Of a DNA stretch of 64,000 nt, positions 1 through 10,800 are shown piece by piece. The notes under the pieces were generated by a model that had not been told where the DNA came from, ran no database searches, and was given only the letters and a program-made list of their open reading frames with translations. The stretch is taken from positions 937,001-1,001,000 of the forward strand of contig JACVVK020000198.1 in the NCBI GenBank assembly GCA_018292915.2, written 5' to 3'. The translations under genes were made by a program, and so were the position numbers. The first letter of the stretch is position 1. Each line of letters opens with the position of its first letter. The stretch is from Batillaria attramentaria. Lineage: Eukaryota > Mollusca > Gastropoda > Batillariidae.

Positions 1-139
1 CGGGCGCGGAGATTCCTCCTACACCCGAGTTCTGCCCTGCGCCTAGACTGCAGTGTGACGGCATCAGGGGGAGGCGAGCGCGCGTCAGTTCGCTATCTTG
101 TCAAAAATCATAAACAAAATTCAAAAACATCTGCTTTTT

Positions 140-330
140 CTGAAATTCCGAAACTGAAATTGCTGAGCTGGCCCTTCGCACCACGTGATTGTTATGCTTT
201 CATGTCCAGTGTTTGAGAGAATGCGTGTGATTCCCATGAGCAAGCGAGCTAAATTTAGCTCGAGCCGTTTTGAGCAAAATATTTGGGGTAAAGCGCCTAA
301 ATTAATGCGATTGTTATCAATTATCTTTAT
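140..330 (+). repeat. SINE-B, 5'/3'-truncated copy
   Basis: Contains the block around GCTGAGCTGGCCCTTCGCACC, the CACGTGATTGT motif and GAGAGAATGCGTGTG that also occur, reverse complemented, at 3783-4190, 24262-24670 and 28121-28347. The tRNA-like head of the family is missing. The orientation is opposite to the other copies in the window. Confidence 0.65.
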
Positions 331-360
331 TGTCTCCTGTGGAACACCCCCACAGACCCA

Positions 361-362
<2 letters not shown>

Positions 363-424
<62 letters not shown>
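363..424. repeat. (CA)31 microsatellite
   Basis: Uninterrupted CA dinucleotide run. The open frames across it (poly Cys-Val or His-Thr) are artefacts of the repeat. Confidence 0.98.
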
Positions 425-426
<2 letters not shown>

Positions 427-851
427 CTACCACCCCTGATCTCGCCGCTGTGCAGGAAAGCCATAACTCGCGTGCGCTAAGACATTACGCCGTCAGTACT
501 GACTAAAGAAACGTTCACAGATCCTCGCGCATCTCTCTTTGATGAAGCTGGGGCTCTGAACAGGTTACAAGCAGCCGGCCAATCGGCCAGAAATGGGCAA
601 AAAAAATATACCCAGAATTAGATGGAATATTTGCGTTTTTAAGTTGCCCTCGGATGCTGTGGCCGCTTTGATGTTCGATCGTTGAATGTTGCATGTGGTA
701 CGAGGGGATGAAAAAAAGGCTGGTAAACTGGCGGAGATCCATACTATCAACCATCAGGTCTTCCATTGCACTCATAAATGAAATCCCATACGATTACTTT
801 TATAATTCTTTTCGTTTGTTTTTTTGGGATTTTACATAGACTATACCACAA
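425..851. other. anonymous sequence
   Basis: No exon, RNA gene or recognisable repeat seen. It separates the CA microsatellite from the terminal-inverted-repeat element that follows. Confidence 0.5.
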
Positions 852-1333
852 CAGGGGCGCCGGAACCGGGCGGGGGGGGGGGGGGGGGCAGCTGCCCCCC
901 CCCCCTGTACCCAAGCAGGGGGGGGCAAGAGTGTCTTTTTGCCCCCCCCCCCCCCCGGAAAATCAGGTGACTATGGCAAGAGGGCGGGGGGGGGGGGGTG
1001 GCGGGCAAAGCCATGGTCTTGCCCCCCCCCCTTCCCCTACCTCTCCCCTACCCCTCTTCCTGCTCTCTCCCTCATCCCACCCAACAGAAAACTGTTTTTG
1101 CAGACCGAAGGCTGTCCGCTCCTCTGATTGCCCCCCCCCCCCCCCCCCCGCCTTTCACTTTTTTCGGGCAATGTCCTTCTTTTCAGTGGCTCCCTGGTTC
1201 GTAAAGGTTTTTTTTGTCTGCGCAGCATCTGATCCCCCCCCCCCCCCCCCCCGCTGTTCACTTTCTTCGGGCAACGTTCCCCCCTCCGAGATTCTGCCCC
1301 CCCCCCTCCCCCCAACATCTTCCGGCGCCCCTG
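852..1333. mobile_element. hAT-like non-autonomous DNA transposon (482 bp) full of G/C homopolymers
   Basis: The left end reads CAGGGGCGCCGGAA and the right end is its inverse, TTCCGGCGCCCCTG. Both ends are bordered by the direct repeat CACAA (847-851 and 1334-1338), a possible 5-bp target duplication. The CAGGGGYG start is typical of hAT-superfamily termini. The interior holds at least ten runs of 8-20 G or C and a partly repeated block containing CTTTCnCTTnTTTCGGGCAA. It has no transposase. The 194-aa plus-strand open frame across it is low-complexity Pro/Gly and I do not believe it is coding. Superfamily assignment is an inference from the termini. Confidence 0.7.
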
Positions 1334-1584
1334 CACAATTGAGGCGTAAGGACACAAATTGAACGTGGGATCAAGTGCTGTGCATCTTTGAAAGACCCTG
1401 TTTTGCGAGTGTGCTACTTTGTACTGTTTTTTGTTGTCACGAAAAAGCGTAATTTTTCGTGATTGTTGTATTTGGGTGAGGGCAAGGTGCACGCCAGGGG
1501 GTTGCAACAGGAGGCAAGCTGCCAGTGAAACTGGGACTTTTTGCGCACAAGAGAGGAAAAAAAGGTGACGCGAGTAGATTTAAG

Positions 1585-1830
1585 TGAAGTGGCTGTCTTG
1601 CCTAAACAGAAAGTAGATTAGTATGATCCAATGAGGCCTGAGCGGAAAGGAGACATTCATTTAAAAAAACAAAAACAAAACAAAAACCTGTCAGGTATGT
1701 GCTCTTCAATGGTCTGTGCATTGTAATGTTTGTTTCCGGATTGAAGCATTTTAGGGGTGACTATGATGCCTGCATGAGGCTAACAGGGAATACAAAGGCA
1801 TTTTGAGACCTCGTACATTTGTATTCTTTG
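1585..1830 (+). repeat. dispersed repeat R1, copy 1
   Basis: Shares the ordered blocks CCTAAACAGAAAGTAGA, GAGGCCTGAGCGGAAAGGAGAC, CCTGTCAGGTRYGTGC and AAGCATTTTAGGGGTGACYATGATGCCTG with 34925-35150, and reverse complemented with 3358-3606. This copy has an A/CA-rich insertion near 1662-1686. No coding potential. It may be a SINE body or MITE without a clear terminus. Confidence 0.75.
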
Positions 1831-2595
1831 ACCTACTATACACTATACTCTACATTACACTGTTATAGTTTGGTGCATCAGTCCCATGTACAATTCGAAG
1901 AACAAATGGAAAAAAAGTATTTGACCTTCTTGTACGACAAACCTCACATCACAAGAAAAGAAATTAACTTTACAACTGAGTCTAAGCTCCAATGAAACAG
2001 TGAAACTCAAACTTTAGATCTTCAATAAAATCTGTCTCTTTGCTCTTTGAAACAGAAACACCGCCTAACTTAACCTGTAGGCCTTGCCCTTTGACCTTTC
2101 ACCTATGTTATCTTCGAGGCTTACGAACGCGACAAAGTGAGTTTTTTTCATCAGCTTGGCATTTAGACGTTGAAGAACATAAGAAAATCACGGGATAAAA
2201 ACCCCAATTTTTTTTTCTGATCTGCGTCTTCATTTTGTTAGTTTGACATCGCCTATATTTAAAAAAACCAAAAAAAAAAAAAAAAAACCCAACAAAAACA
2301 ACAACAACAACAACAAAAAAACATCAACACGACAGCGTGCTGGTGTCATCATACGAAACGAGTAATATCCGACACAAAAGATTTCTTCTATCCGAGAGAA
2401 CACCAGTTCAGAGCTAGACATAACCTTATCCATTTTGGTAATGGATATGTTTTCAACCAAGAAGCAGGCCATGTCAATGTCTTCGTAAGTGCAAATTGCC
2501 TTTTTCCCCCCCTGTTAAACGCTCATATTCTATCTTCACAAACGCCAACATTTGTTTTGGAACAGCAGCGCTTGTGAGTGAGCGCCTGTACACTC
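1831..2595. other. anonymous AT-rich sequence
   Basis: Contains an A/CAA low-complexity tract at about 2258-2322. No gene or repeat boundary was recognised. Confidence 0.5.
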
Positions 2596-2698
2596 GGAAT
2601 AATAATAATGATAACAACAATAAATTGCTTTAATATAGCGCAGTATCCCAGCAGACGCTGGCTCACAGCGTTCCACAATTACAATTACGCACACATGG

Positions 2699-2776
<78 letters not shown>

Positions 2777-3196
2777 CACTGTCATAACATACAGCTGGGA
2801 TCTCGATAAAATGAGCTGGGGGGGGGAGGGGATGAGCATTTATTATTGTATTATTTAGTATTATATGTATTGTGGATAGAGTTGCGCAAGCAACAAAGAC
2901 CATTCCGCAGCTAATTAACTAAGAGGGAGAGAAGGCTGACTGGAGGAAGTGGGGTTTTAGTTTGTTTTTAAAAACTGTGAAAGATAGAGACTGACGGACA
3001 TGTAGAGGCAGTGAATTCCAAACTCTCGGGACCTGGTACTGAAAGGACCTCCTGCCAAATGTAAGTTTCACACGGGGGATGGTGAGAAGTTTTTCTGAAC
3101 TGGACCGGAGAGTTCTTGGCCGGTCATACGCGGTCAGACAAGATGACAAGATAACGTTTCTGATCAGCAGTAGAGCTCTGAATGCGATACGCAAGC
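2596..3196 (-). mobile_element. 5'-truncated LINE: C-terminal coding end plus 3'UTR
   Basis: The minus-strand frame at 2919-3194 matches the conserved C-terminal signature of CR1/L2-type LINE ORF2 proteins: RTLRSSSEKLL, FGRRSF, VWNSLPLHVR, FKNKLKPHF. The 3'UTR follows toward lower coordinates. It contains GCGCAAGCAACAAAGACC, a (CA)n run at 2701-2775, and ends in an (ATT)n tail at about 2599-2610. The same 3' architecture recurs at 20340-20720 and 25750-26365. Everything upstream of the C-terminus is missing, as expected for incomplete reverse transcription. Clade assignment is by motif only. Confidence 0.75.
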
Positions 3197-3357
3197 TATG
3201 CCAGCCGGCGAAACTTCCAGTTCTCCCACTCAGCGGTTTGACCGTGCCGCAACACTAGCTGACTCCTTGATATTCGCGCCACGGAAACAGCCATCTGTTG
3301 GCTCAGTGCCAGCCTCTGAGATGTTGTCACTATGCAGGTATCTAAGTGGTCCGATGT

Positions 3358-3606
3358 TAGCCACTACAAAAAAAGTTCAGAAGGCCAAAGAATACAAATG
3401 TACGAAGCCTAAAAATGCCTACACATTCCCAATTAGCCTTAAGCATCCTAATCACCCCTAGAAATACTCCAATCCACAAACAAAAATTATCATGCCAATA
3501 CCATTCAAGGGCATGCACCTGACAGTTTTTTTTTTTTTTTTTAATGTCTCCTGTCCGCTCAGGCCTCACTGGAGTAATGCTAGTCCATACGTTCTGTAGG
3601 CCAGAA
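3358..3606 (-). repeat. dispersed repeat R1, copy 2
   Basis: Reverse complement of R1. It contains the inverse of CTCCAGTGAGGCCTGAGCGG (about 3555-3575) and the inverse of CCTGTCAGGTGCATGCC, with a T18 run at 3525-3542 in the place where copy 1 has A-rich DNA. The homopolymer at the same relative position in two copies suggests an ancestral A-tract inside the element. Confidence 0.75.
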
Positions 3607-3782
3607 AGCCGCTTGGTCCAAACCCGCTCGAGTCGCTGTTGCCGCTCTCCAGGGCAAAAGTCCCGCCTACACTGGCAGTTTACCTCTTGTTGCGGCCCCC
3701 TTGGCATGCACCTTGGGCTACAAAGTACAAAAATCACGAAAACCACGCTTTTTCATGACAACACAAATTATTACAAATAATA

Positions 3783-4190
3783 ATAGTAATAATGAGTATT
3801 GTACAGGCGCTTTTCCCAGTTTCATGAATCGGCTCAAAGCGCCGCGACCTGAACCCAACACGCACGCCCACGTGTATCACACGCATTCTCTCACACACTG
3901 GACATAAACACATTACAATCACGTGGTGCGAAGGGTCAGCTCAGCTATTTAAATTTCGGAATTTAGAACTGCATTTATTTTTCAAATTTGGTGGGCTGAA
4001 CATTTCCAAAGCAGGGGGGGAGGGGGGGGGGGAGCCGGAGTACCCGGAGAGAACCCCCGACGATCGGCCCGAATGAACGGTGCCACATACGAGAAGGAAA
4101 AATTCTTGCCACGAGTGGGACTCGAACCTCTGGCCTCTTGCATTGGTGACAAGTCTCATAACCACTAGACTACCGACCGCTCCACAAACT
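3783..4190 (-). repeat. SINE-B, near full length
   Basis: Read on the minus strand it begins with a tRNA-like head: an A-box-like GGTAGTCTAGTGG near 4165 and the B box GGTTCGAGTCC near 4123. The body contains CCGGAGTACCCGG and GGGCTGAACATTTCC (inverse) and GAGCTGACCCTTCGCACC. It ends in an (ATT)n tail at 3779-3793. The head is polymerase III promoter-like but derived, so it is not a tRNA gene. Confidence 0.8.
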
Positions 4191-4681
4191 AGCACACTCG
4201 CCAAACTGGGTTCTCCAAACAAACACCAAACAATCATGACCCCCATGCTTAACTAGTGTCCGTACGCCAGAACGATTTGTGAGGACAGAATTGTAGGTAG
4301 AAGGATCTTTAACAGAAACCAGAATTCTCCAGTTCCAATCAGTGTCATGCGGAAAGTGTCCTCGTTCTGCCATCGTGTAGGATGACCGTAGTCTTCTAAA
4401 CATGTCTTGTGTTTGTTTGTTTTTTCACCCGTTAGCGAAATGAGGTTTCCACCTGATCCTCGGCACGTGATCGATACCCGCGTATATGATACGACTCTTC
4501 TTTTTTTTCATTTTGAAATTTCAAAAGTTTGTAAGCGCAGCTGCACTGTAAGAGTTGCAGCGCAAAAAGGACACAAACTCGTAGATAATGAACGACTCCA
4601 TTCCTGTCAATCAAAAAAGGATCGAGCCCTCAGAATTCAGCCAATCGTGTCCCGCGGCTTAAGCAACACAACGCATGGCAT

Positions 4682-4721
4682 TTGGGTGTTTGGGGGTTTA
4701 ACGCCCTTTTCCACTACATAG
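4682..4721 (-). repeat. minute SINE-A insertion (40 bp) with target duplication
   Basis: Only the last 40 bp of SINE-A are present. The insert is flanked by the perfect 11-bp direct repeat ACGCATGGCAT (4671-4681 and 4722-4732), so it is a genuine extremely 5'-truncated insertion. Confidence 0.85.
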
Positions 4722-4759
4722 ACGCATGGCATGGTCTGGCAAACTGTCTGATAGATTTT

Positions 4760-4771
4760 TTTTTTTTTTTT

Positions 4772-4802
<31 letters not shown>

Positions 4803-4941
4803 GCATTGTGACCAGTCTCGTGACTTTGCAGCATCTAACGGTAGAGAAATATGACTTTGTTTGGCCTAACGCTTCCATACCTGTCACTACACGTCAATAC
4901 GACCAAGTCGCTAAAAAACAGCCACCAATCAACGCTGTCTA
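4760..4941. repeat. T27/G19 homopolymer and dispersed repeat R5, copy 1
   Basis: A poly-T run passes straight into poly-G (about 4759-4803). From about 4815 the sequence contains GGTAGAGAAATATGACTTTG, CCTGTCACTACACGTCAATACGACCAAGTCGCTAAA (split over positions 4881-4917) and GCCACCAATCAACGCTGTC. It matches 63110-63530, where the same repeat is split by a MITE. Confidence 0.7.
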
Positions 4942-5249
4942 GGCATTGATCCAACACGAATGTTTTTTTGACGTTTTTTTTCTGTTTTTCTACGCTACGT
5001 GACTCAGCCGAAGGCAAGAGAGTGTCCAAACACAGGAAGATGAGACTGATAGATGGTTTCTGCCTGCAATCTCCACCCTTCAGACCTGGCCTTCAGAACT
5101 TCTCTGTTTTCTCTCTCATTCGCCAGTCCAGACGTTTTGCTAGGCGTGAAAGACGGTATTCAGGAGGAGACAAACACTGGACAGATCAGTAAGGGTCGGA
5201 CTATCTGGGGCAATGATGGCTGTGTCCACAGGGACGATTGGAGGTCCAT

Positions 5250-5271
5250 TTTCCTCTCTCTCTCTCTCTCT

Positions 5272-5319
<48 letters not shown>

Positions 5320-5520
5320 CTCTCTCTCTCTCTGGTATCTGGCTCTCTGCACCCTCTCTCTCCCTCTCTCTCTCTCTCTGGTATCTGGCTATTTGCACTC
5401 TCTCTCTCTCTCTCTCTCTCTGGTATCTGGCTATTTGTACTCTCTTTCTGATATCTGGCTATCTGCACTCTCTCTCTGTGGTATCCGCACTCTCTCTCAC
5501 AGGTGTCTGGCAATCTGCTC
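5250..5520. repeat. (CT)n microsatellite with embedded minisatellite
   Basis: Long CT tracts are broken by about five copies of TGGTATCTGGCTNTYTGCAC, giving a 35-45 bp higher-order unit. Confidence 0.9.
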
Positions 5521-7521
5521 TCTCCTAACGGCACACGATGGCGCTTTTAAACCTCCTCCTCCCTAGTTAAAAAAAATGAAGCTTGCGAAAGGACACCCAT
5601 TGGGAAAATAAAATACCCGCTGGGAGACTCCTGTTTTTTACTGTTGGCGTAAAAAAAAATCTTCTGCACAACCAAAGCCTCGTCGGTTTTGACCCGGTTA
5701 AATGTCAAAGCCGTTCTGATGAGGACAATGTCAAAAGTAGGTCACCAACACATGAAATCCACGGGCATGTTTTGACATGGTTTGAATGGGGGAAAAACTT
5801 CGATAAAGCACTATGCCTCCAGGCAAAATATCGTGACAAACCTGTCGATACGAATGTTTAGAAAAGCTCGGCTCAACTCATCCATGAACCTATCCCGAAA
5901 AATCTACCTCTGCCCTGAGGTTGCCTGCGCACTGTCCCTGACCCGTGCTGTCAACCACAGAGCGCGGCATTTCTCGGCTTGGTCCCAAGACTGCAATCCC
6001 CTTCCCAGGCAATCCACAGGCAAAGGGGAAATTGTGGAACACAGTGGACATGCAGGAAAGCGGTTAATTTCCTGTATGTCAGCGGAGACCTGAAAGTGCT
6101 CATCGCAGATGAATCCGATTGACAAGTCATTTTGAATGATGATATTTGTTGTTGTTGGTGGTGGTGGTGCTTTCTCTCGTTCTGTTGTTCCTATGCTAGT
6201 GAAGGACTGTCTGGTACGAACGGTATCATACCCCCCCCCCCCCCCCAAAAAAAAATAAAAATAAAATAAAATAAAATAAAAAAATTCCAAAAACAACAAT
6301 AAGCACTCTCCCCCCCCCCCTCCACCTTTCTCTCTCACAACAACCAAAATAACACAAAGCAACAAACGTAACCGCCAAAACAATGCCCCATCACCCCCAC
6401 CCCCAACAAAAACAAAAACCAACCAACCAAACAAACAAAAAACAAAATAACAACAACAAACAACAAAATCAAAAGAAAACAAAAAGCCCTCCCAAAAACA
6501 AACAAACAAACAACAACAAAACAAAACAAAAAAAAGAAGAAAAAAAGCAACAAAAAACCCCAAAATCAACATCCAAAAACAAAACAAAACGAAACAAAAC
6601 AAAACAGAAAACAAACCAACAACAACTAAACCCAGCAAAAAACAGCAACAAGCGCAAAAAAAATCCCGAACAAAAGAAAGCTAACAAACGAGTAAGAAAA
6701 CAAACAAACAAAACCCCACACATTTCGCATTAATATCACAGATGTACCATCGCACAGAAACAGATCTATGTCCGCCCATATAAGCTTTTACTGTTCCTTT
6801 GCCGAAAAGACAAGACACCACACATGTTTACATATTCAGACTGAGCTGAGGGTCGTTGAAGAATCCTTGACCTTCTTTCAAGTCACCGGGGACACCATCG
6901 ACCAGCCTTTCAACGAACGCTAGCTGACAAAAAGGAGAATGTGGGTCACGGTGTCAAAAATTCAGCACGTGACTCCCGATGGCTCGTAATTTCTTCCTGA
7001 GAAAAAAAAAACCATAAAAAACGGCAAACCTAAAACCAAATAGTATCGAAACGGTTTTAAAAGTGCATCGTTTACTTGATATTTGTGCTTGACCAAGGGT
7101 GGGGATAGAAATTGATGGCTGGCTGGGGGTATAGGGAGTTGGGGTGGGGGTGGGGGTGGGGGGGGGGGGCGTCAGCGGGGAAATGGGGAGATGCGTGCAG
7201 GTTTGTGGGAGAGGGCAACAAGGGAAGCAACTTCAGACACGCAGACTGTCAGCCCCACACACCAGAGTGGCTGCAGGGGTTGCACGCCCATGGGGACACC
7301 TCTCTCAGCTGCTTCCTGATTGCAAAACTGATTGGATTATCCCCCGTCTACTTGATTGTTCGTACGGTCCCGGGCTTTGCCCTAACCGACAGATCAATGG
7401 ACGGGGACGAGACGAGGGCGGCGCGGTCAGCGGGACGATTCGCTACACAGACACTCTCATACCCACCAGCAATTCCTGTCACAGACCCTGGCACAACGAG
7501 TGGCGTACAACCCCCTACCAA
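5521..7521. other. gene-free stretch with an A/C-only low-complexity tract
   Basis: No exon was recognised. At 5889-5975 a segment starting CCCGAAAAATCTACCTC recurs at about 12460-12545. From about 6229 to 6720 the plus strand is almost entirely A and C ((CAA)n, (CAAA)n and C runs) with very few G or T. 7141-7175 is G-rich. Confidence 0.55.
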
Positions 7522-7780
7522 CACGGGGTGCAGCCAATATGGGCGCGAGAGTTTCCGGTGCATGCGACACGCGTGTTTGCATTGTAGTAACGCGTGAGTC
7601 AAAGTCGAGGTCAGCTTGATACACGTCTCTTTTTCTTTCACGCCGGCATGCTGAACTCCGGCCGTTGGGAACACTGTGCAACTCAAATCTCAAAATGAGT
7701 GAGTGAGTTTTTAGGGCTTAAAGCCGCGCAAATTTGAAAATGAAAACAGTCAGTGGTACTGTTTGGAAACACTATGCCTA
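7522..7780 (+). repeat. CACGGGG-family MITE, degraded copy
   Basis: Starts CACGGGGTGCAGCCAATATG like the intact copy at 36800, then keeps GTGTTTGCATTGTAGTAACGCG, the AGTCAAAGTCG block and the CACGCCG segment. It degrades into AAATTTGAAAATGAAAACA near 7730-7748. No right terminal repeat was found. Confidence 0.65.
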
Positions 7781-7784
7781 AAGC

Positions 7785-7915
7785 TGTTTTGTGGTATCTA
7801 TCATCAAACCACTGGACCGCAGTGACAGCGCCTGTAATGCTGGCACTGAGCCAGCTGAAGAGTACTCAGTCTATGATGCGGCGACCACGCTGAGCGCTCC
7901 AGTAATACGGGCTGC
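7785..7915 (+). repeat. dispersed repeat R3, copy 1 (partial)
   Basis: Shares GTGGTATCTATCATC, CAGTGACAGCG and the GCGGCGACCACGCTGAGCGC block with 21765-22065 and 39145-39760. Confidence 0.65.
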
Positions 7916-10060
7916 TTCCCCCGGGGGAAGCGCGTCGCCGCTGAGCAGCGCCACCCAACCTACCTATCCTTTTTCTTTTAATTTTAGCTTCAAGCCGCAT
8001 TGACCAGAGACACTTCCATCCTCACGCTGAATTGACTCCAGGCACTTCCGGGCTCAAGCTGCTTAGGCCCGGGGCGCTTCACGCTGGGGATCACATCCGG
8101 CGTGTTGCACCGGTTCTCGAGTTAAAGAGAAAACAGACTGAAATATAATCCCGGCATTACGGAGGAATGAATTGAAATCTACTTTTCCTAGGCACGTTAC
8201 CTCCACGGCGTCAACACTCCCACGTCCCATGCCACTCCCGGAAATCAATGGAGCGTAGCGCCGTGGAAATGTCACGGTCCAACAGCTCACAGAAACAACG
8301 CCGCTTCCATTGACAACAGCGCGCTTTCCTTGCTTGGCTTATCAGTTTACAGGAAAAAGCCGACCTGTATGTGGATGCGAGGATAATGGCTGCCGAAAGG
8401 TCAGCCTTGACAAAAGAACTGTGACCGACGCAGAAGCCGATTCCAAAACCGAGAAAATATTGATTCCCAGACCACGAAACCCCAGCAAACCTCAAAGGCG
8501 CTTAATTTCGCAACAGAGGGCAGTTTTTCAGGTGTGAGGCTCCATGGGACATCAAAAGTAGCAAATCGGAAAAAGCTCGTTCCACCGAAACCAAAATTTT
8601 CCACAGGCGAAAACAAGAAATACGCGGCCTTTGAAAGGTTTTAAATTTAACCAAGATCGTGGGAAATGTAATTTTTCTATGAAAGGTGGTTGTTCTATGC
8701 AAATTTTACGTATGTAGTACACGACAGCCTGACGTCAAAAAGTTAGTGACGTCAACCAGCTAAGCGAGCTAACACGACTTCATGTGTTTGAGGTTTTGCG
8801 AGCGCAAAGAGGCACGGAAAGGGTTTCTAGTACTTTCTTCATGTCAGCATACTTGATGTCAGAGAGCTTGCGCACGTGTGCGCGCGGGCTGCATACATGA
8901 CACAACGACCACGACTGTGACGACAGCAGGTCACTGAAAGGAAACAACATATTGGGCTGGTGGCCATCTTGTTTTTCTATGAAAGGTGGTTGTTCTATGC
9001 AAATTTTACGTATGTAGTACACGTCAGCCTGATACGACTAGCAAATCGCATCTAAAACTTCCAGAAAATACACTGTTCCTGGTGGCATAACATGTAGGAG
9101 ACACTATCAAGTAAATTGCGATTGTTTTCATTAAGGCTAACTTTGAAAACTACTTTGAAAATAATCGATGGTCACTATCAAAATTAAAAAGGGGGGGGGG
9201 GGGGGGGGAGAAGGTCCAGGTTAGGTTACGGTGAGATCAAACTCGGTTAATTATTTCTGCAGGAATGTCTTTAATAACAACTTGGACAGGCAGCTGACAT
9301 GGATAAACCTTGGATAAGTCACGTGTATTAACTTGACAGCGCCATGGTCAAGTCAAATTCAAAGTCAATTCATGGTCCAAAGGTTGGACAAACTGGTTTT
9401 CGACGCTTAAAATGGGAAAGGCTGAACTAATAGCACACCAAAGAAAAACAGTAAAAAAAGAAGAAAAAATTCCAAACACTATCACGTTACATTTAAACTG
9501 CTCTTAGGCCGATAACACAGTTAGTTTGAGTATAATTATTCTTCGTCAAAGGAAAAGCGCGTGGCCTTAAGATCAGAAAAAAAAACCAACCACTCCACGC
9601 TCTCAGTTTGAAGTGCCAAGGACTTGAAGGTCAACGTTAAACCATCGATATCCCGCACAAAGCTTACGCAAATTCTACGTCGTGTAAGAAACAATACCCG
9701 CTGAAGTTCACACCGTGACAAACGCAAAACCGAAAATGACAAAGGTTGAGAATGTAAAGGCTTGAGAACTTGTCACCTTAATCCTTCCCCTGAAAACACA
9801 ATCAGCAGGGCACACAAGAAGCGGCAACGACCTTTGGAATTGGAAGAATTCCAACAGACGTACGAATCACGTGGTAAGCTGAAACCGGTTTCTCTGGGCA
9901 ACTCACAGACTGTAGGAGAAGGACATCCTCACTGTCAATGCAACATACGAAGTCTGAAAGGATGTTTTATGGTTGTTAAGGGGCTTAACGTCCTTTCTCA
10001 CAACTTAAGGGTGATGTGAATAACTGATTACGGAGAAAATTTCCAGCACAAAGTTTTTTG
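7916..10060. other. anonymous single-copy DNA
   Basis: No exon recognised. It contains a poly-G run (9190-9208) and the pair of direct repeats annotated separately at 8672-9032. Two TGACGTCA octamers lie at 8730-8737 and 8747-8754. Confidence 0.5.
8672..9032 (+). repeat. two 61-bp direct repeats spaced exactly 300 bp apart
   Basis: The segment from TTTTTCTATGAAAGGTGG to GTAGTACACG and on through CAGCCTGA occurs at 8672-8732 and 8972-9032 with one mismatch. The flanks and the 240 bp between them are unrelated, so it is not an ordinary tandem array. It could be the terminal repeats of an unknown element, or a duplication. Confidence 0.8.
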
Positions 10061-10062
10061 GC

Positions 10063-10140
10063 TTTTAAAAGCCGGAATTCGACCTCATGATTCGAGTACT
10101 GAAAGTCCAACGCGCTACCTACTGCACTGTCCCGGCTCCC
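10063..10140 (-). repeat. tRNA-derived SINE head fragment
   Basis: The minus strand reads GGAGCCGGGACAGTGCAGTAGG, then GCGCGTTGGACTTTCAGTACTCG and a degenerate B box. It resembles the SINE-A head but is diverged, and lacks the SINE-A body. Confidence 0.5.
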
Positions 10141-10289
10141 TGTGTATAACAGAGCTATGCTCACATGCTTGGTTGCATACAGTTATTAAATAACAGTTAT
10201 TAAACTCAAGCCAAAACGTTAAGCAACTCTGCTTTGAAATCCACGACAACTTTTTGCTTTTTTTTTTTTTGTTGACTCATAAATCATAA

Positions 10290-10532
10290 TCTAACTCTGC
10301 CTAACGCAATGCCTCATCTGACGAACAGATGCCACAGCTCCAGCGTCACCAACAGACCACCATTTTCCGTATACGAACTGGACACTGCAGACTGCGAGCC
10401 CACCTGTACCGACTTGGGCTGACACATTCACCAGATTGCCAATGCGAAACATCCCCCAGGCCCCGGAGCACATTCTGCAGTCCTGCCCCCTTTTCCAAGA
10501 AGCAAGGCCGTGGCCATGCATGGCCGAATGGA

Positions 10533-10599
<67 letters not shown>

Positions 10600-10800
10600 C
10601 GCGCTTTAAGCGCAGGGAGTCCTTGGCACATGGACAGCAGCGCTGTATAAAAACCGCTATGTATCGTTATTATATATGGAGCAACGCTAACAGAGAACCT
10701 CTGGGGCCCCACATCGGATCTCCTGAAGATCACCGAATTCATCAAAACCACCAACCTAATTATCTGAGGCAGAGTCCAGTACAGGGAACGTAGAAGAAGA
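10290..10800 (+). mobile_element. LINE ORF2 C-terminal fragment, interrupted by a microsatellite
   Basis: The frame at about 10329-10445 encodes IFRIRTGHCRLRAHLYRLGL and SPDCQCETS, the Cys-containing segment near the end of jockey/CR1-type ORF2 proteins. A one-base frame change near 10450-10460 moves it to a frame reading PEHILQSCPLFQEA. A (GT)n(GC)n tract (10534-10604) then intervenes. The last coding part resumes at about 10688 as ENLWGPTSDLLKITEF and ends in a stop at about 10766, followed by a short A-rich tail. It is a dead, 5'-truncated copy. A piece of the same 3' end recurs at 43080-43150. Confidence 0.75.
10534..10604. repeat. (GT)28(GC)7 microsatellite
   Basis: Simple repeat lying inside the LINE fragment. 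Confidence 0.97.

Noticed and set aside
778..1362. 194-codon plus-strand ORF
   Set aside because: It is Pro/Gly low complexity created by G/C homopolymers in a non-coding transposon.
8730..8754. A cAMP-responsive promoter based on two TGACGTCA sites
   Set aside because: No TATA, exon or start codon context nearby; kept only as a note within the direct-repeat finding.
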